Assembly (NCBI RefSeq): GCF_018127965.1
Contig: NZ_CP072349.1
Span: forward strand, 1,244,001 to 1,308,000
Source of the DNA: Prevotella melaninogenica
GTDB taxonomy: Bacteria > Bacteroidota > Bacteroidia > Bacteroidales > Bacteroidaceae
Reading direction: 5' to 3'
Length of the DNA stretch: 64,000 bases
Shown here in pieces: positions 19,315 to 27,851 of this stretch; within the stretch, counting starts at the first letter, position 1; each line of letters opens with the position of its first letter. Position numbers and translations under genes: made by a program. The notes beneath the pieces are model-generated. The model was given only the letters and a program-made list of their open reading frames with translations, ran no database searches and was not told where the DNA came from.

Positions 19315-19364
19315 TAGGCAAAACAAGAACTTACAATCAGTAGGTTCCTGTTTTGCCTATTTTT
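19315..19364. terminator. Terminator between the helicase and the GntR operon
   Basis: A near-perfect 20-bp stem (19315-19334 with 19340-19359, starting TAGGCAAAAC) is followed by T bases. It could serve both convergent transcripts. Confidence 0.8.
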
Positions 19365-19454
19365 ATTTGTATTGTAAGATACAACAACTAACTTATTGGA
19401 AGATATCTACAAGTTACACTCTCTTGCAAATGTATTTATTTGTGGATAGAACGA

Positions 19455-19817
19455 CTATTGCCGTTGCGCTTTATTCCATTCTTTCTCAATCTCTTCTATT
19501 GTGATTCCTAACAGATTCATCTCACGGAAGATGGAAGGGAGAGACTGAGTAAGGAATGTTTTACGTCGAGTAGTCATAATTTGCTCACGTGCATCAGCCG
19601 AAACAAAGTAACCAAGTCCACGCCTGTTGTATATTATCTCCTCACGAGAGAGTAGCTCGTAGGCCTTCACTGCAGTGTTGGTATTCACCTGCAGCATAAC
19701 GGCATACTCCCGGACAGACGGTATTCGGTCGTCAGCTTTATAGGTTCCAGCTATGATCTCATCACAAAGGCGGTCAGCCATTTGCTCATAGATAGCCTTA
19801 TTATTTTCGAAATTCAT
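19455..19817 (-). CDS. GntR-family regulator, YtrA-like
   Basis: A 120-aa repressor-type protein: winged helix (AIYEQMADRLCDEIIAGTYK; RIPSVREYAVMLQVNTNTAV; YELLSREEIIYNRRGLGYFV) and a short helical tail instead of a large effector domain, as in YtrA regulators of ABC transporter operons. It is the last gene of a four-gene minus-strand operon, 27 bases after the permease. A perfect palindrome at the operon promoter is the likely operator, so negative autoregulation is expected. The ligand is unknown. Confidence 0.88.
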   Translation of the reverse strand: MNFENNKAIYEQMADRLCDEIIAGTYKADDRIPSVREYAVMLQVNTNTAVKAYELLSREEIIYNRRGLGYFVSADAREQIMTTRRKTFLTQSLPSIFREMNLLGITIEEIEKEWNKAQRQ

Positions 19818-19844
19818 AAGCCTTAATATTTAATCCACGTCATG

Positions 19845-20648
19845 TTAAATATTTCTCCATCGGTTGTTGATAACCTGCAGACGTGTATAGAGTTTGTAAG
19901 AACTCCAGTACATCAAGACTGTTAATCCGATACAGATGAGGTTGCTTATAACAGTGGTGAGTGCATTATTAGTTAAGACAAGCTCGTAGTCCGTGTACTC
20001 GTAAAGAAGATAGGCAAAAGTCGTGAGACTTATTGCAATGCCGATAATGATGACAAATAAGCTGATTAGCGTCTTCAACCATGCAGCCTTGCGGAAGAAC
20101 ATACCACCTAAGAGTGCGAATGAATTGGTAAAAAGAACTATTTCTGCCCTAACCCATAATGGAGAACCTATTCTTAAACTTTGGCAGTATTCATACCACG
20201 TTGCGACCAAGGAAGCTCTTCCACCATAGAAAATAAGCATTGTTGTCAGCTGTTGCAATCCATCGGCAGCGATAAAGGCGATGGCAATAAGCAATGGATA
20301 AACCACGGAAACGAGTATGACACGTGCAAGGAACTTCTCAAGATTTGTGGCAGGCAACATCATTTCATTTATACGTTGCTGGCGTTTACCGAGGTCGCTG
20401 ATAATAAATGTAGCTATTATGAAGAATGACATTGCAAATACTACACTGATAAAAGGTGAATTTCCCCATAACCTAATTCTTATATCAGTATCTGACATGG
20501 CAAACCAGTGAAAGAACGGAAAAAACATTATCGCAATGACAAAGAAACCTATGAGGAAACCAGCGAAGAGTTTGATGATAGAGCGGCGGCGAACAAGGAT
20601 GAGTCGGCTCATTACTTTACCGAAGCGGTTTATATCAAATTTTTTCAT
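19845..20648 (-). CDS. ABC transporter permease
   Basis: A 267-aa membrane protein with six likely transmembrane segments (for example SIIKLFAGFLIGFFVIAIMF and FISVVFAMSFFIIATFII). I started it at MKKFDINRFGKVM because AGGAGG stands eight bases before that ATG; the longer frame overlaps the upstream gene. It is probably the membrane part of the transporter whose ATPase is at 21539-22360. Together with the YtrA-like regulator this resembles cell-envelope stress or peptide-export operons; the substrate cannot be read from sequence. Confidence 0.75.
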   Translation of the reverse strand: MKKFDINRFGKVMSRLILVRRRSIIKLFAGFLIGFFVIAIMFFPFFHWFAMSDTDIRIRLWGNSPFISVVFAMSFFIIATFIISDLGKRQQRINEMMLPATNLEKFLARVILVSVVYPLLIAIAFIAADGLQQLTTMLIFYGGRASLVATWYEYCQSLRIGSPLWVRAEIVLFTNSFALLGGMFFRKAAWLKTLISLFVIIIGIAISLTTFAYLLYEYTDYELVLTNNALTTVISNLICIGLTVLMYWSSYKLYTRLQVINNRWRNI

Positions 20649-20667
20649 ATTTATATCCTCCTTATGT

Positions 20668-21519
20668 TTATTTAATTCTTGTTGTTTCATTCTTGATAAC
20701 GGCTTTACCCCCTTCTATCATTTGTATAGGCAGACGTGTTGTTCCCGTGATCTTGGCATCTGTATTACCCATTATATAGAAGGATGCTGTGTCTGTGCGG
20801 TTGAAGTTTACGTCTAAGTCTGCATTCCCCGGAACAGCAAAGCGGGCTTTCTTAGCTGTCAGATTTCTGATTTTCAGGTCAGCATTACCTGCTATGGAGA
20901 AAGAGGTATTGTCAATATGCCCTGAGTTCAGTCTTATTTTACCATTCCCAGAGATATCAAAATTGGCTTGCTTAGCGGTTAGGCTCTTAATATTTATACC
21001 CATATCATCAGCTATGACAAAGTTCAATTGATTAATTCTCATCTTATTTATAGTAACATTACAACCAAAATCAGAATTAATTATCAAATTATCAAGTGTA
21101 ATAGAGTCTGAGAAAATAATCGGGTTAGAGCCGTACAAATTTATGTGTGTTAAGGTGGGAGCAGTAATATAAACTTCAATATTGCTATTTACTTTCTCCA
21201 TGCTAAAGGGAAAGAATAGCTGACCAAATGCAGAATCTGGGTTCTTTATTTGTACTGTCAATTTGCCATCAATGACATCAAAATCCAAATATGAAAGCAA
21301 TCTTTCCTTTCCTTTTACCTTTATACTACATTTCTTACCTTGTATGATATGAACTGGAACTAATGCTGCAACCTCTAATTCCTGGAACTTTTCAACAGAA
21401 ATATTCTTGGTTACGACCTTACCAAAATCCCCTTTCTTGCGAATACAAGAACTGAAAAGGAATAGGCAAGCAGCGATGATAAGGCTGATATTTACTAATT
21501 TTGCTAATGTTGTCTTCAT
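20668..21519 (-). CDS. DUF2807 (GIN domain) lipoprotein
   Basis: A 283-aa predicted lipoprotein: signal with lipobox ending FSSC (Cys25), then a right-handed beta-helix-like GIN/DUF2807 domain (VEKFQELEVAALVPVHIIQG; repeated hydrophobic beta turns such as KQANFDISGNGKIRLNSG and SFSIAGNADLKIRNL). These domains have no established biochemical role. Start chosen at MKTTLAKL, with GGAGGG nine bases upstream. It sits between the ABC ATPase and permease genes, 19-20 bases from each, so it is part of the same transcription unit and perhaps of the same envelope complex. Confidence 0.75.
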   Translation of the reverse strand: MKTTLAKLVNISLIIAACLFLFSSCIRKKGDFGKVVTKNISVEKFQELEVAALVPVHIIQGKKCSIKVKGKERLLSYLDFDVIDGKLTVQIKNPDSAFGQLFFPFSMEKVNSNIEVYITAPTLTHINLYGSNPIIFSDSITLDNLIINSDFGCNVTINKMRINQLNFVIADDMGINIKSLTAKQANFDISGNGKIRLNSGHIDNTSFSIAGNADLKIRNLTAKKARFAVPGNADLDVNFNRTDTASFYIMGNTDAKITGTTRLPIQMIEGGKAVIKNETTRIK

Positions 21520-21538
21520 AATAACATCCCTCCCTCTT

Positions 21539-22360
21539 TTATTTAAGTTTACCTGCTGTTGCTGCATTGAACAACAATTCAAGATTAATAGTTGTCTCGC
21601 TATCTCCCTCCTGACGTCGAGCAATCACATTATTGCCCTGAATCGAAGGCTCCGCGTAGAGTACGTCATCTCCCATCTCATTGGTTTGACAAATACCGAA
21701 GGTGTAATCATTTGTTATATCCTCAGTTGATGCGTTCACAATTATTTGTGAATTGTCAAGGATGATGATATGGTCAAGCAACTGCTCAACATCATGCACC
21801 TGATGAGTAGAGATAAACAGCGAGGCGTCTTCTGCCATATTGCCAGCAACTACCTTACGGAAAAGAGCCTTTGAAGGAATATCAAGTCCGTTAGTAGGCT
21901 CATCCATCAGAAGAATACGACAACCTGTAGCGAGTGCAAAACTCATATAAACCTTCTTTTTCTGTCCCATAGAGAGTTGCTTAAAGTCGAGATCAGAGGA
22001 CATCTCGAAGTCTGATAAGCACTTTTCAAGAACCTCCTCGCTAAATCGAGGGTAGAAGTCTTCATGAATCTTAGCATACTTACTGAGTGACATATTGGGC
22101 AAGTCATACTCCTCAGGTACAATATACAGTTCCTCTAACATTTCTGGATAACGGCATGAAGCGGTGTAACCATCAACGATAACACTACCCTTCTTCGGTT
22201 TCAGAAGTCCTGCTATAAGATATAACAGCGTACTCTTTCCTGTTCCGTTCTTGCCTAACAGACCATAAATTCGGTTCTCATTGAGTTGTAGATTCAACCC
22301 CTCAAACACGTTGTGCTTGCTTTTAGGATAGCTGAAAGTAAGTTCATTTACTTGAATCAT
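21539..22360 (-). CDS. ABC transporter ATP-binding protein
   Basis: A 273-aa ABC ATPase: Walker A GLLGKNGTGKSTLL, signature LSMGQKKKVYMS, Walker B CRILLMDEPTNGLD and H-loop ISTHQVHD. It belongs to the exporter-type branch often paired with YtrA-type regulators. The roughly 60-residue C-terminal extension after the H-loop (TEDITNDYTFGICQTNE) is not catalytic. It is the first gene of the operon, about 67 bases after the operator palindrome. Confidence 0.92.
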   Translation of the reverse strand: MIQVNELTFSYPKSKHNVFEGLNLQLNENRIYGLLGKNGTGKSTLLYLIAGLLKPKKGSVIVDGYTASCRYPEMLEELYIVPEEYDLPNMSLSKYAKIHEDFYPRFSEEVLEKCLSDFEMSSDLDFKQLSMGQKKKVYMSFALATGCRILLMDEPTNGLDIPSKALFRKVVAGNMAEDASLFISTHQVHDVEQLLDHIIILDNSQIIVNASTEDITNDYTFGICQTNEMGDDVLYAEPSIQGNNVIARRQEGDSETTINLELLFNAATAGKLK

Positions 22361-22426
22361 AAGGCTTTTCTTTTTAATAGATTGTTTTCTTTGATTGCAT
22401 TTTTTATTCTCATTTTTTAAACCTAA

Positions 22427-22450
22427 AGTGTACTACTATAATAGTACACT
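22427..22450. promoter_or_regulatory. Operator palindrome of the GntR/ABC operon
   Basis: AGTGTACTA (22427-22435) and TAGTACACT (22442-22450) form a perfect 9-bp inverted repeat with a 6-base centre. It lies immediately downstream of the -7 box, over the expected transcription start, an ideal position for repression by the operon's own YtrA-like regulator. Confidence 0.8.
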
Positions 22451-22451
22451 G

Positions 22452-22482
22452 CAAATGTAAGACTAAAAATCAATACTTGCAA
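22452..22482 (-). promoter_or_regulatory. Promoter of the ABC/DUF2807/GntR operon
   Basis: On the minus strand TTG (22480-22482) and TACATTTG (22452-22459) are separated by 20 bases. Confidence 0.75.
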
Positions 22483-22705
22483 GTATTTTAGTAAAAAAAT
22501 GATGGAAAGATAAGCATTTTCTTATGACCAGCCTCAACTAAACAATCACGCTATTTAGGTTTTCTAAGAAAAAAGATAGCCATATATAAATAAGGTATAA
22601 ATGGAATAGAGTGACAACGACAAAGCACATTTTGTAATAAATTTTTCATTACTTCATTTTCAATTCATGCTTAATAGCATTTGAATTAAGCCTTAATTGG
22701 CTTTC

Positions 22706-22771
22706 AAAAGACGCCCTTTGGGGCTCTAACTAACGCCCTTTAAGAAGCCAATTAAGCACCTTTTAAAATCC
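22706..22771. repeat. 22-bp tandem array, family II (locus G)
   Basis: The core (A)CGCCCTTT recurs with its CCT at 22715, 22737 and (as GCACCTTTT) 22759, exactly 22 bases apart. Blocks ACTAACGCCCTTT and CCAATTAAGCACCTTTT are shared with the array at 55.5 kb. The rest of the 22.46-23.0 kb gap is AT-rich and I see no gene in it. Confidence 0.7.
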
Positions 22772-23008
22772 AACCTTATAACCACCAGAATATAAGGAAG
22801 TTACAAAGACAACACAAAACACACTTTTATACATTTCAAAAGGCTTAAAGGCAATAAATTATGTAAAGATATTTCGCACCTTAAAGGATAAATACATTCT
22901 ATCAAAGAATAAGCCATTAACCACACGCCAAATCCCAAAAAGCAAATAAAAGACAGCTTTTAAGTGAAGTCTTTAATGAAAAGCACCTATTAAATAACAA
23001 GAAAATAG

Positions 23009-23016
23009 TAACTTTG
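23009..23016 (+). promoter_or_regulatory. -7 box and long leader of the nuclease gene
   Basis: TAACTTTG stands 175 bases before the nuclease ATG; no -33 match is visible. The leader contains a 5-codon ORF (23043) followed at once by a 26-codon ORF (23061-23141). I do not recognise a riboswitch class in it. Confidence 0.45.
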
Positions 23017-23190
23017 TAAACATAAACAATTTACCGTAAAGTATGAAACTCAGCAGGTAAATGCTACCCTTCCCATATATTCTTAACCGACGATTTGAGA
23101 CGGAAAGTTCTCTTGTACTCATTAGAAAAGGGAATAAATGAGGGAGAGACGTAACTATCATAAATAGCATTAAATTCAAAACAACAATAA

Positions 23191-24075
23191 ATGAAGCATA
23201 TATTCCTAAAAACAATCATACTTTCTCTGTCCCTATTGGCTGTTGCATGCAAAGGAGAGAAACAGAGGCGAGATTTCTCAACATTAGACAAACCCTTTGT
23301 AGAATCCTATAACAACAATAGGTCTGAAGACACTAATACATCAAAGGGAAAGAAGAATGCGAACCAGAAAAACACATTTGAAGTAAAACAAGGCTTAGAA
23401 ATTCCTATCGGTAAAGCTAATATTCCGTCTTTCATACTCTATCGTGAGGGCTATACAACATCGTATAACGCAGAAACACGTACGCCTAATTGGGTAGCAT
23501 GGCATCTGACAGCAGCTCACACAAACGGACCTATTAAGCGCAAGGATATCACCTTCCAAGCAGACGAAGAAATACCAGCACCACGTGTTGACACTTACGA
23601 TTATATGCGTTCTGGCTACGACCGAGGACACATGTGTCCTGCTGGCGACAACCATTGGAGCCAAAAAGCAATGGAACAGAGCTTCCTAATGACAAATATT
23701 TGTCCACAAGAACCAGCGTTGAATAGTGGTTTGTGGAATACAGTAGAAAAGCTTTGTCGAACATGGGCAGAGCAATACGGCGATGTTTATATTGTCTGTG
23801 GACCTATCTATTTCAATCGAAAGCATAAGACAATTGGTAAGAATAAAGTGCAAGTGCCAGAGGCTTTCTTCAAAGTTGTCCTCCGACTGAAAGACGAACC
23901 GAAGGCTATTGGCTTTATTTGTAGGAACGCATCTGCTAAAGGACACAAGAAGACTGATTACGTCAATACAGTTGACGAGGTAGAACGTTTCACAGGAATG
24001 GACTTCTTCTCACAACTTCCTGATAACATTGAACAGGTAATAGAAAGCCAAGCTAATATAAAAGAGTGGTATTAA
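23191..24075 (+). CDS. DNA/RNA non-specific endonuclease, lipoprotein
   Basis: Metal-dependent nuclease of the NucA/NUC1 (beta-beta-alpha-Me) family. The 294-aa product starts with a lipoprotein signal (LAVAC, Cys20), has a polar linker to about residue 65, then the catalytic domain with the DRGH motif (144-147, in SGYDRGHMCPAGD) and the metal-binding Asn region (MTNICPQEPALNSGLWN). An envelope location, with nucleic-acid scavenging or DNA degradation, is likely. A RecD-like helicase follows 23 bases later on the same strand. Confidence 0.9.
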   Translation: MKHIFLKTIILSLSLLAVACKGEKQRRDFSTLDKPFVESYNNNRSEDTNTSKGKKNANQKNTFEVKQGLEIPIGKANIPSFILYREGYTTSYNAETRTPNWVAWHLTAAHTNGPIKRKDITFQADEEIPAPRVDTYDYMRSGYDRGHMCPAGDNHWSQKAMEQSFLMTNICPQEPALNSGLWNTVEKLCRTWAEQYGDVYIVCGPIYFNRKHKTIGKNKVQVPEAFFKVVLRLKDEPKAIGFICRNASAKGHKKTDYVNTVDEVERFTGMDFFSQLPDNIEQVIESQANIKEWY

Positions 24076-24098
24076 TAAGGAGTTAAAGACTTTAAGCG

Positions 24099-25631
24099 AT
24101 GGTAAATGAAGAACTAAAATATAGGATTTTACAGAACTTCGGATTTGCTCCTACTGCCGACCAGCTACATGCCGTAGAGGTCTTTGCACGCTTTATGACC
24201 GACCGTGATGAGCGTGCTGTAATGATTCTCAGAGGTAGTGCTGGTACGGGTAAGACCTCCTTAGCAGGTGCGATCGTGCGTACAATGCAGGAATTACGAC
24301 AGAAGGTTACACTCTTGGCACCAACTGGTCGTGCCGCAAAAGTATTCTCACAGAATGCCAATCAGCCTGCCGCAACGATTCATCGTTCTATCTATCGGGA
24401 AAAAGCATTTACAGGACTTGATGGGAAGTTTAATCTAAATGTCAATCTCTTCCATGACCGTTTGTTTATGGTTGATGAGGCATCTATGATTAGTCTGTCA
24501 TCAGGTAATACAACGTTCGGCAGTGGTTGCCTACTTGACGACCTTATCCAATATGTTTATAACGACCGTAACTGCCGTATGTTGCTTGTCGGTGACAAAG
24601 CACAGCTCCCTCCTGTTGGTGAAGAAGAGAGTCCTGCGCTGCGCGCAGATGTCCTCCGTGCTTATGGTCTGACGGTCTATGAGTGTGATTTAAACGAGGT
24701 TCTTCGTCAGAGTCAAGACTCTGGCATCCTCTATAACGCCACCGTTATTCGTCAAATGATAACCCATGACGAGGTTACGCAACTACCAAAGATTCGCTTC
24801 AACGGCTTTGCAGACATCTCCATCGTTTCAGGTGATGAACTTATCGAACGACTGGCTTCCAGCTATTCTGAGGTGGGAATCGATGAGACGATGGTTATCA
24901 CACGCTCCAACAAACGTACTAATGTATTCAATCAAGGTATTCGCAACATGGTTCTTGGACGTGAGGAAGAACTGACAACAGGCGATATGTTGATGGTCGT
25001 GAAGAATAAGTATAAGAACACCCCACCCCCTTCTCCATCCATCAATGGCAGCCTCAACAATGCTACAAATAATGTAAACAGCCTTACTACACAAGCGACA
25101 AGACAGATTACGCAACTCCCTTCAGGAGGTGGAAAGGAGATAGAAAAACCCGCACTTACCTTCATTGCCAACGGCGACCGAGCTGTTGTGCGTCGTGTTC
25201 GCAATGTTCGCGAGTTCTATGGGTTCCGCTTTGCCGATGTGTCACTGGAGTTTCCCGACTATAATAATGCCGAAGAGGAGATGACAGTCATTCTTGATGC
25301 ACTGATGACAGAAGCCCCCGCCTTAACACAAGAGCAGAACGAACAACTCTTCCAACGTGTGTTGGAGGATTATGAAGACATCCCCTTAAAGGCAGACCGC
25401 ATGAAAAAGGTGCGCGAAGATGAGTATTATAACGCCCTACAGGTAAAGTTCGGTTATGCTATCACCTGTCATAAAGCACAAGGCGGACAGTGGGCACACA
25501 TCTATCTTGACCAAGGATATATGACAGATGAGATGCTCACACCCGACTATATTCATTGGCTTTACACCGCTTTCACTCGTGCTACTGAACATCTCTACCT
25601 TGTCAACTGGCCCAAAACGCAAGTAGAATAG
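24099..25631 (+). CDS. RecD-like ATP-dependent helicase (UvrD_C_2)
   Basis: A 510-aa superfamily 1 helicase: Walker A GSAGTGKTS (46-54), LLAPTGRAAKVFS, Walker B MVDEASMIS, LLVGDKAQLPPVG, and the C-terminal motif GYAITCHKAQGGQW with YTAFTRATEHLYL. Residues about 307-350 form a Pro/Ser/Asn/Thr-rich insert (PPPSPS...NNATNN) in frame between KNKY and the conserved FIANGD block. The DNA of the insert is flanked by C-rich and G-rich stretches, suggesting a sequence inserted into the gene. It follows the nuclease gene by 23 bases. Confidence 0.87.
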   Translation: MVNEELKYRILQNFGFAPTADQLHAVEVFARFMTDRDERAVMILRGSAGTGKTSLAGAIVRTMQELRQKVTLLAPTGRAAKVFSQNANQPAATIHRSIYREKAFTGLDGKFNLNVNLFHDRLFMVDEASMISLSSGNTTFGSGCLLDDLIQYVYNDRNCRMLLVGDKAQLPPVGEEESPALRADVLRAYGLTVYECDLNEVLRQSQDSGILYNATVIRQMITHDEVTQLPKIRFNGFADISIVSGDELIERLASSYSEVGIDETMVITRSNKRTNVFNQGIRNMVLGREEELTTGDMLMVVKNKYKNTPPPSPSINGSLNNATNNVNSLTTQATRQITQLPSGGGKEIEKPALTFIANGDRAVVRRVRNVREFYGFRFADVSLEFPDYNNAEEEMTVILDALMTEAPALTQEQNEQLFQRVLEDYEDIPLKADRMKKVREDEYYNALQVKFGYAITCHKAQGGQWAHIYLDQGYMTDEMLTPDYIHWLYTAFTRATEHLYLVNWPKTQVE

Positions 25632-25954
25632 GCATTTGTAGCCGAAGTTTTAATCTCATTACATGGATAATAAACATTTCCATAAGACCTAAACAGCATA
25701 AAAAACATAATGATGTGCATCATCTACAGAGGCTATTAACACAGAGTACACCTATGATGCAAAAGGAATATACTGCTCTTTTATCTTTATAATAAAACAA
25801 TCTGGACTTAGCCTGAGTTGGTTTCATTTGTTCCTCCAAGCCTTTCCACATGATTAAACCCGATTTAACAATCAGAAGACACTTATCATAGACGCTTACA
25901 GAAAACATTCTAAGATGTATCTATCTATCGATTACCACATCTCCCACTGCCCTC

Positions 25955-26066
25955 TTTTAGAATTGTGTTGATGCCCAACACATGTGGTGCGCATGCCCCG
26001 CACCAATGGTGCGGAAGCTTAACACCAATAGTGTTGACCGCTTAACACAAGACGCCATGTTGTCAA
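25955..26066. repeat. 22-bp tandem array, family I (locus C)
   Basis: Five units begin at 25955 (decayed), 25977, 25999, 26021 and 26044. The best are AACACATGTGGTGC, CGCACCAATGGTGC and AACACCAATAGTGT. Spacing is 22 bases throughout except the last step of 23. The remaining 25632-26205 sequence holds no gene I can support. Confidence 0.75.
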
Positions 26067-26205
26067 CAAGAAAACAAAATACCATTAGCAAATATGAATA
26101 CGACCATTAGCAAATAACAATTACTTGCTTAAACCCAAATCATTCAACCACACAGATTTATAGTTAAAACATACTAAAAATAAACCAACTAAACGAAATT
26201 ATACC

Positions 26206-26213
26206 TATCTTTG
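26206..26213 (+). promoter_or_regulatory. -7 box for the Ala-rich lipoprotein
   Basis: TATCTTTG, 47 bases before the start codon; no -33 match seen. Confidence 0.55.
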
Positions 26214-26260
26214 GAAAATATAGTCGTTAAAATTTTAATTCACTTAAGCTAAAAAAGATT

Positions 26261-26842
26261 ATGAAGAAAGTATTTATTATGGCTATTGCTGTAGCAGCAA
26301 TGACCCTCGCAAGTTGTAACAACGGTAAGACTAATGCTCCTAAGGCTAATGCAGACTCAGACACAACAGAGTCAGTGGCAACTGATTCAGCAACAACTGC
26401 AGCAGCTCCAGCCTCAGCTGATCAGCTCATCGATCAACTCAACGAGAAAGTAAAGGCTAAGGACGATAAGGGTGTAGCTGCATTGCTTACAGCAGCACAG
26501 ACCAAAATGGCTGAATTGGCACAGAAGGATCCAAAAGAGGCACAGGCTTATGTTGCAAAACTTCAGCAGTGGATGCAGAGTAACTCTGAGAATATTAAGG
26601 CTGCTTTGAAGTCTTCTGGTAATGAAGCTGCTGCTAACGCAGTTGGTGCTGCTATCGACGCTGCATCAAAGGCAGACCCAAAGGCTATTACCGAAGGTAT
26701 GTCAAAGGCTAAGGAAGCTATGCAATCAGCATCACCTGAGCAGGTAGAAGCTGCTAAGAAGGCTGCCAAGGAAGCTGCAGAAAAGATGCAGGGCAAGTCT
26801 GGCGAGGCTGCACAGAAGGCAATGAAAGACTTAGGTCTTTAA
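26261..26842 (+). CDS. Ala-rich predicted lipoprotein, 193 aa
   Basis: Signal with lipobox MTLASC (Cys19), then a Thr/Ala-rich acidic linker (to about residue 52) and a long helical, Ala/Lys-rich region (DQLIDQLNEKVKAKDDKGV; EAAKKAAKEAAEKMQGK) of probable coiled-coil character. I recognise no enzymatic family. It is probably an abundant envelope lipoprotein, since codon choice resembles that of the highly expressed genes. Monocistronic, with its own -7 box and a 14-bp hairpin behind it. Confidence 0.7.
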   Translation: MKKVFIMAIAVAAMTLASCNNGKTNAPKANADSDTTESVATDSATTAAAPASADQLIDQLNEKVKAKDDKGVAALLTAAQTKMAELAQKDPKEAQAYVAKLQQWMQSNSENIKAALKSSGNEAAANAVGAAIDAASKADPKAITEGMSKAKEAMQSASPEQVEAAKKAAKEAAEKMQGKSGEAAQKAMKDLGL

Positions 26843-26851
26843 TATCATCTA

Positions 26852-26884
26852 CCCCACTTCCTTCACAGCTTGAAGGAAGTGGGG
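26852..26884 (+). terminator. Hairpin after the Ala-rich lipoprotein
   Basis: CCCCACTTCCTTCA (26852-26865) pairs perfectly with 26871-26884. No T run follows, so termination efficiency is uncertain. Confidence 0.6.
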
Positions 26885-26962
26885 AGATTATTCAAACCGA
26901 TACGATAAAGAAATCATCCAAGAGAAACACACTATCTCAAATAGTTTTCGTATCTTCGCACT

Positions 26963-27532
26963 ATGATCAAGATTGAAGATGCACAAAAGAAGCAGGCTAC
27001 AGTGATAGCCCGCTTGATTATGGAGGCTATGAACCACGAGTGTTGTCAGTGGTTTGCAGGTCCTAACCACACCTTAGAAGACTTTCATCTGCTAATGACA
27101 AGATTAGTGGGGCGTGAAGACTCGCAATACTCCTATCTTAATACACTTGTAGCAATAACAGAAACAAATAAGATTGTTGGTATCTGCGTCAGCTACGATG
27201 GAGCTAAACTTAGAGAGCTAAGAAAGGCTTTCATTGAAGGAGCTTTGGAGGCTTTCGGGCGTGACTTTTCTGGTATGGAGGACGAGACAACAGCTGGTGA
27301 ACTATATATTGACTCACTTTGTGTTGACAATTCTTTCCGTGGACGAGGGCTTGCTAAGCAGCTACTTGAAGCTACAATAGAGAAAGGAAGAAAGATGAAC
27401 CTCCCTACTGGATTACTTGTTGACACAGGAAACCCTCAGGCAGAACGACTTTATCACCATGTAGGATTCGTATATATGGGTGATAATCAATGGGGCGGTC
27501 ATAAGATGAAGCACCTACAAAAGTCACTCTAA
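26963..27532 (+). CDS. GNAT-family N-acetyltransferase
   Basis: A 189-aa GNAT. The acetyl-CoA site is LCVDNSFRGRGLAKQLLEA and the C-terminal beta bulge region is GLLVDTGNPQAERLYHHVGF. Substrate unknown. A -7-like box TATCTTCG (26951-26958) lies only four bases before the ATG, so the transcript is probably leaderless or nearly so. No operon partner; the cobalamin-regulated unit follows with its own promoter. Confidence 0.85.
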   Translation: MIKIEDAQKKQATVIARLIMEAMNHECCQWFAGPNHTLEDFHLLMTRLVGREDSQYSYLNTLVAITETNKIVGICVSYDGAKLRELRKAFIEGALEAFGRDFSGMEDETTAGELYIDSLCVDNSFRGRGLAKQLLEATIEKGRKMNLPTGLLVDTGNPQAERLYHHVGFVYMGDNQWGGHKMKHLQKSL

Positions 27533-27588
27533 AATCACATTTCAATAGGTGATAAGCATTATGCTGTAAGTAGAAAAGTACACCTTTA

Positions 27589-27620
27589 TTTGCCTATCTC
27601 TCCCCTTTGTCGTATCTTTG
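27589..27620 (+). promoter_or_regulatory. Promoter of the cobalamin uptake unit
   Basis: TTTG (27589-27592) and TATCTTTG (27613-27620) with a 20-base spacer; transcription would begin just before the riboswitch. Confidence 0.8.
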
Positions 27621-27627
27621 CATATGC

Positions 27628-27790
27628 AATAGGTTCATTACTATCATGATTAAAAAGGGAAAGCGGTGTAATTCCGCTACTGTCCCGCAGCTGTAAGTTG
27701 TCTCTCATTGGTAAGCTGATACCACTGGTGAATATAAAACCGGGAAGGTGCTTACCTACATTGGATAACAAGTCAGAAGACCTGCCATTG
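27628..27790 (+). promoter_or_regulatory. Cobalamin (AdoCbl) riboswitch
   Basis: The classical conserved blocks are all present: GGGAAAGCGGTG with AATTCCGCTACTGTCCCGC and GCTGTAA, then ACCACTGG, CGGGAAGGTG, and the B12 box AAGTCAGAAGACCTGCC (27770-27786). Downstream, CCCTCGAGGAAGGG can form a hairpin that would hide the purine-rich region before the receptor start. Binding of cobalamin should repress the genes behind it. Confidence 0.95.
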
Positions 27791-27851
27791 CAAGTCATTG
27801 CATCCCTCGAGGAAGGGCACTGCATAGAACCATTTGATTACAGAAAGAGAT

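Noticed and set aside
25720..25908. 62-codon minus-strand ORF between the RecD-like helicase and the Ala-rich lipoprotein
   Set aside because: No promoter, no ribosome-binding site and no protein-like pattern; it sits in AT-rich intergenic DNA.
25955..26066. Possible CRISPR or REP-type array at the family I loci
   Set aside because: Units are short degenerate palindromes at fixed 22-bp spacing without identical repeats, and no REP-associated transposase is present.
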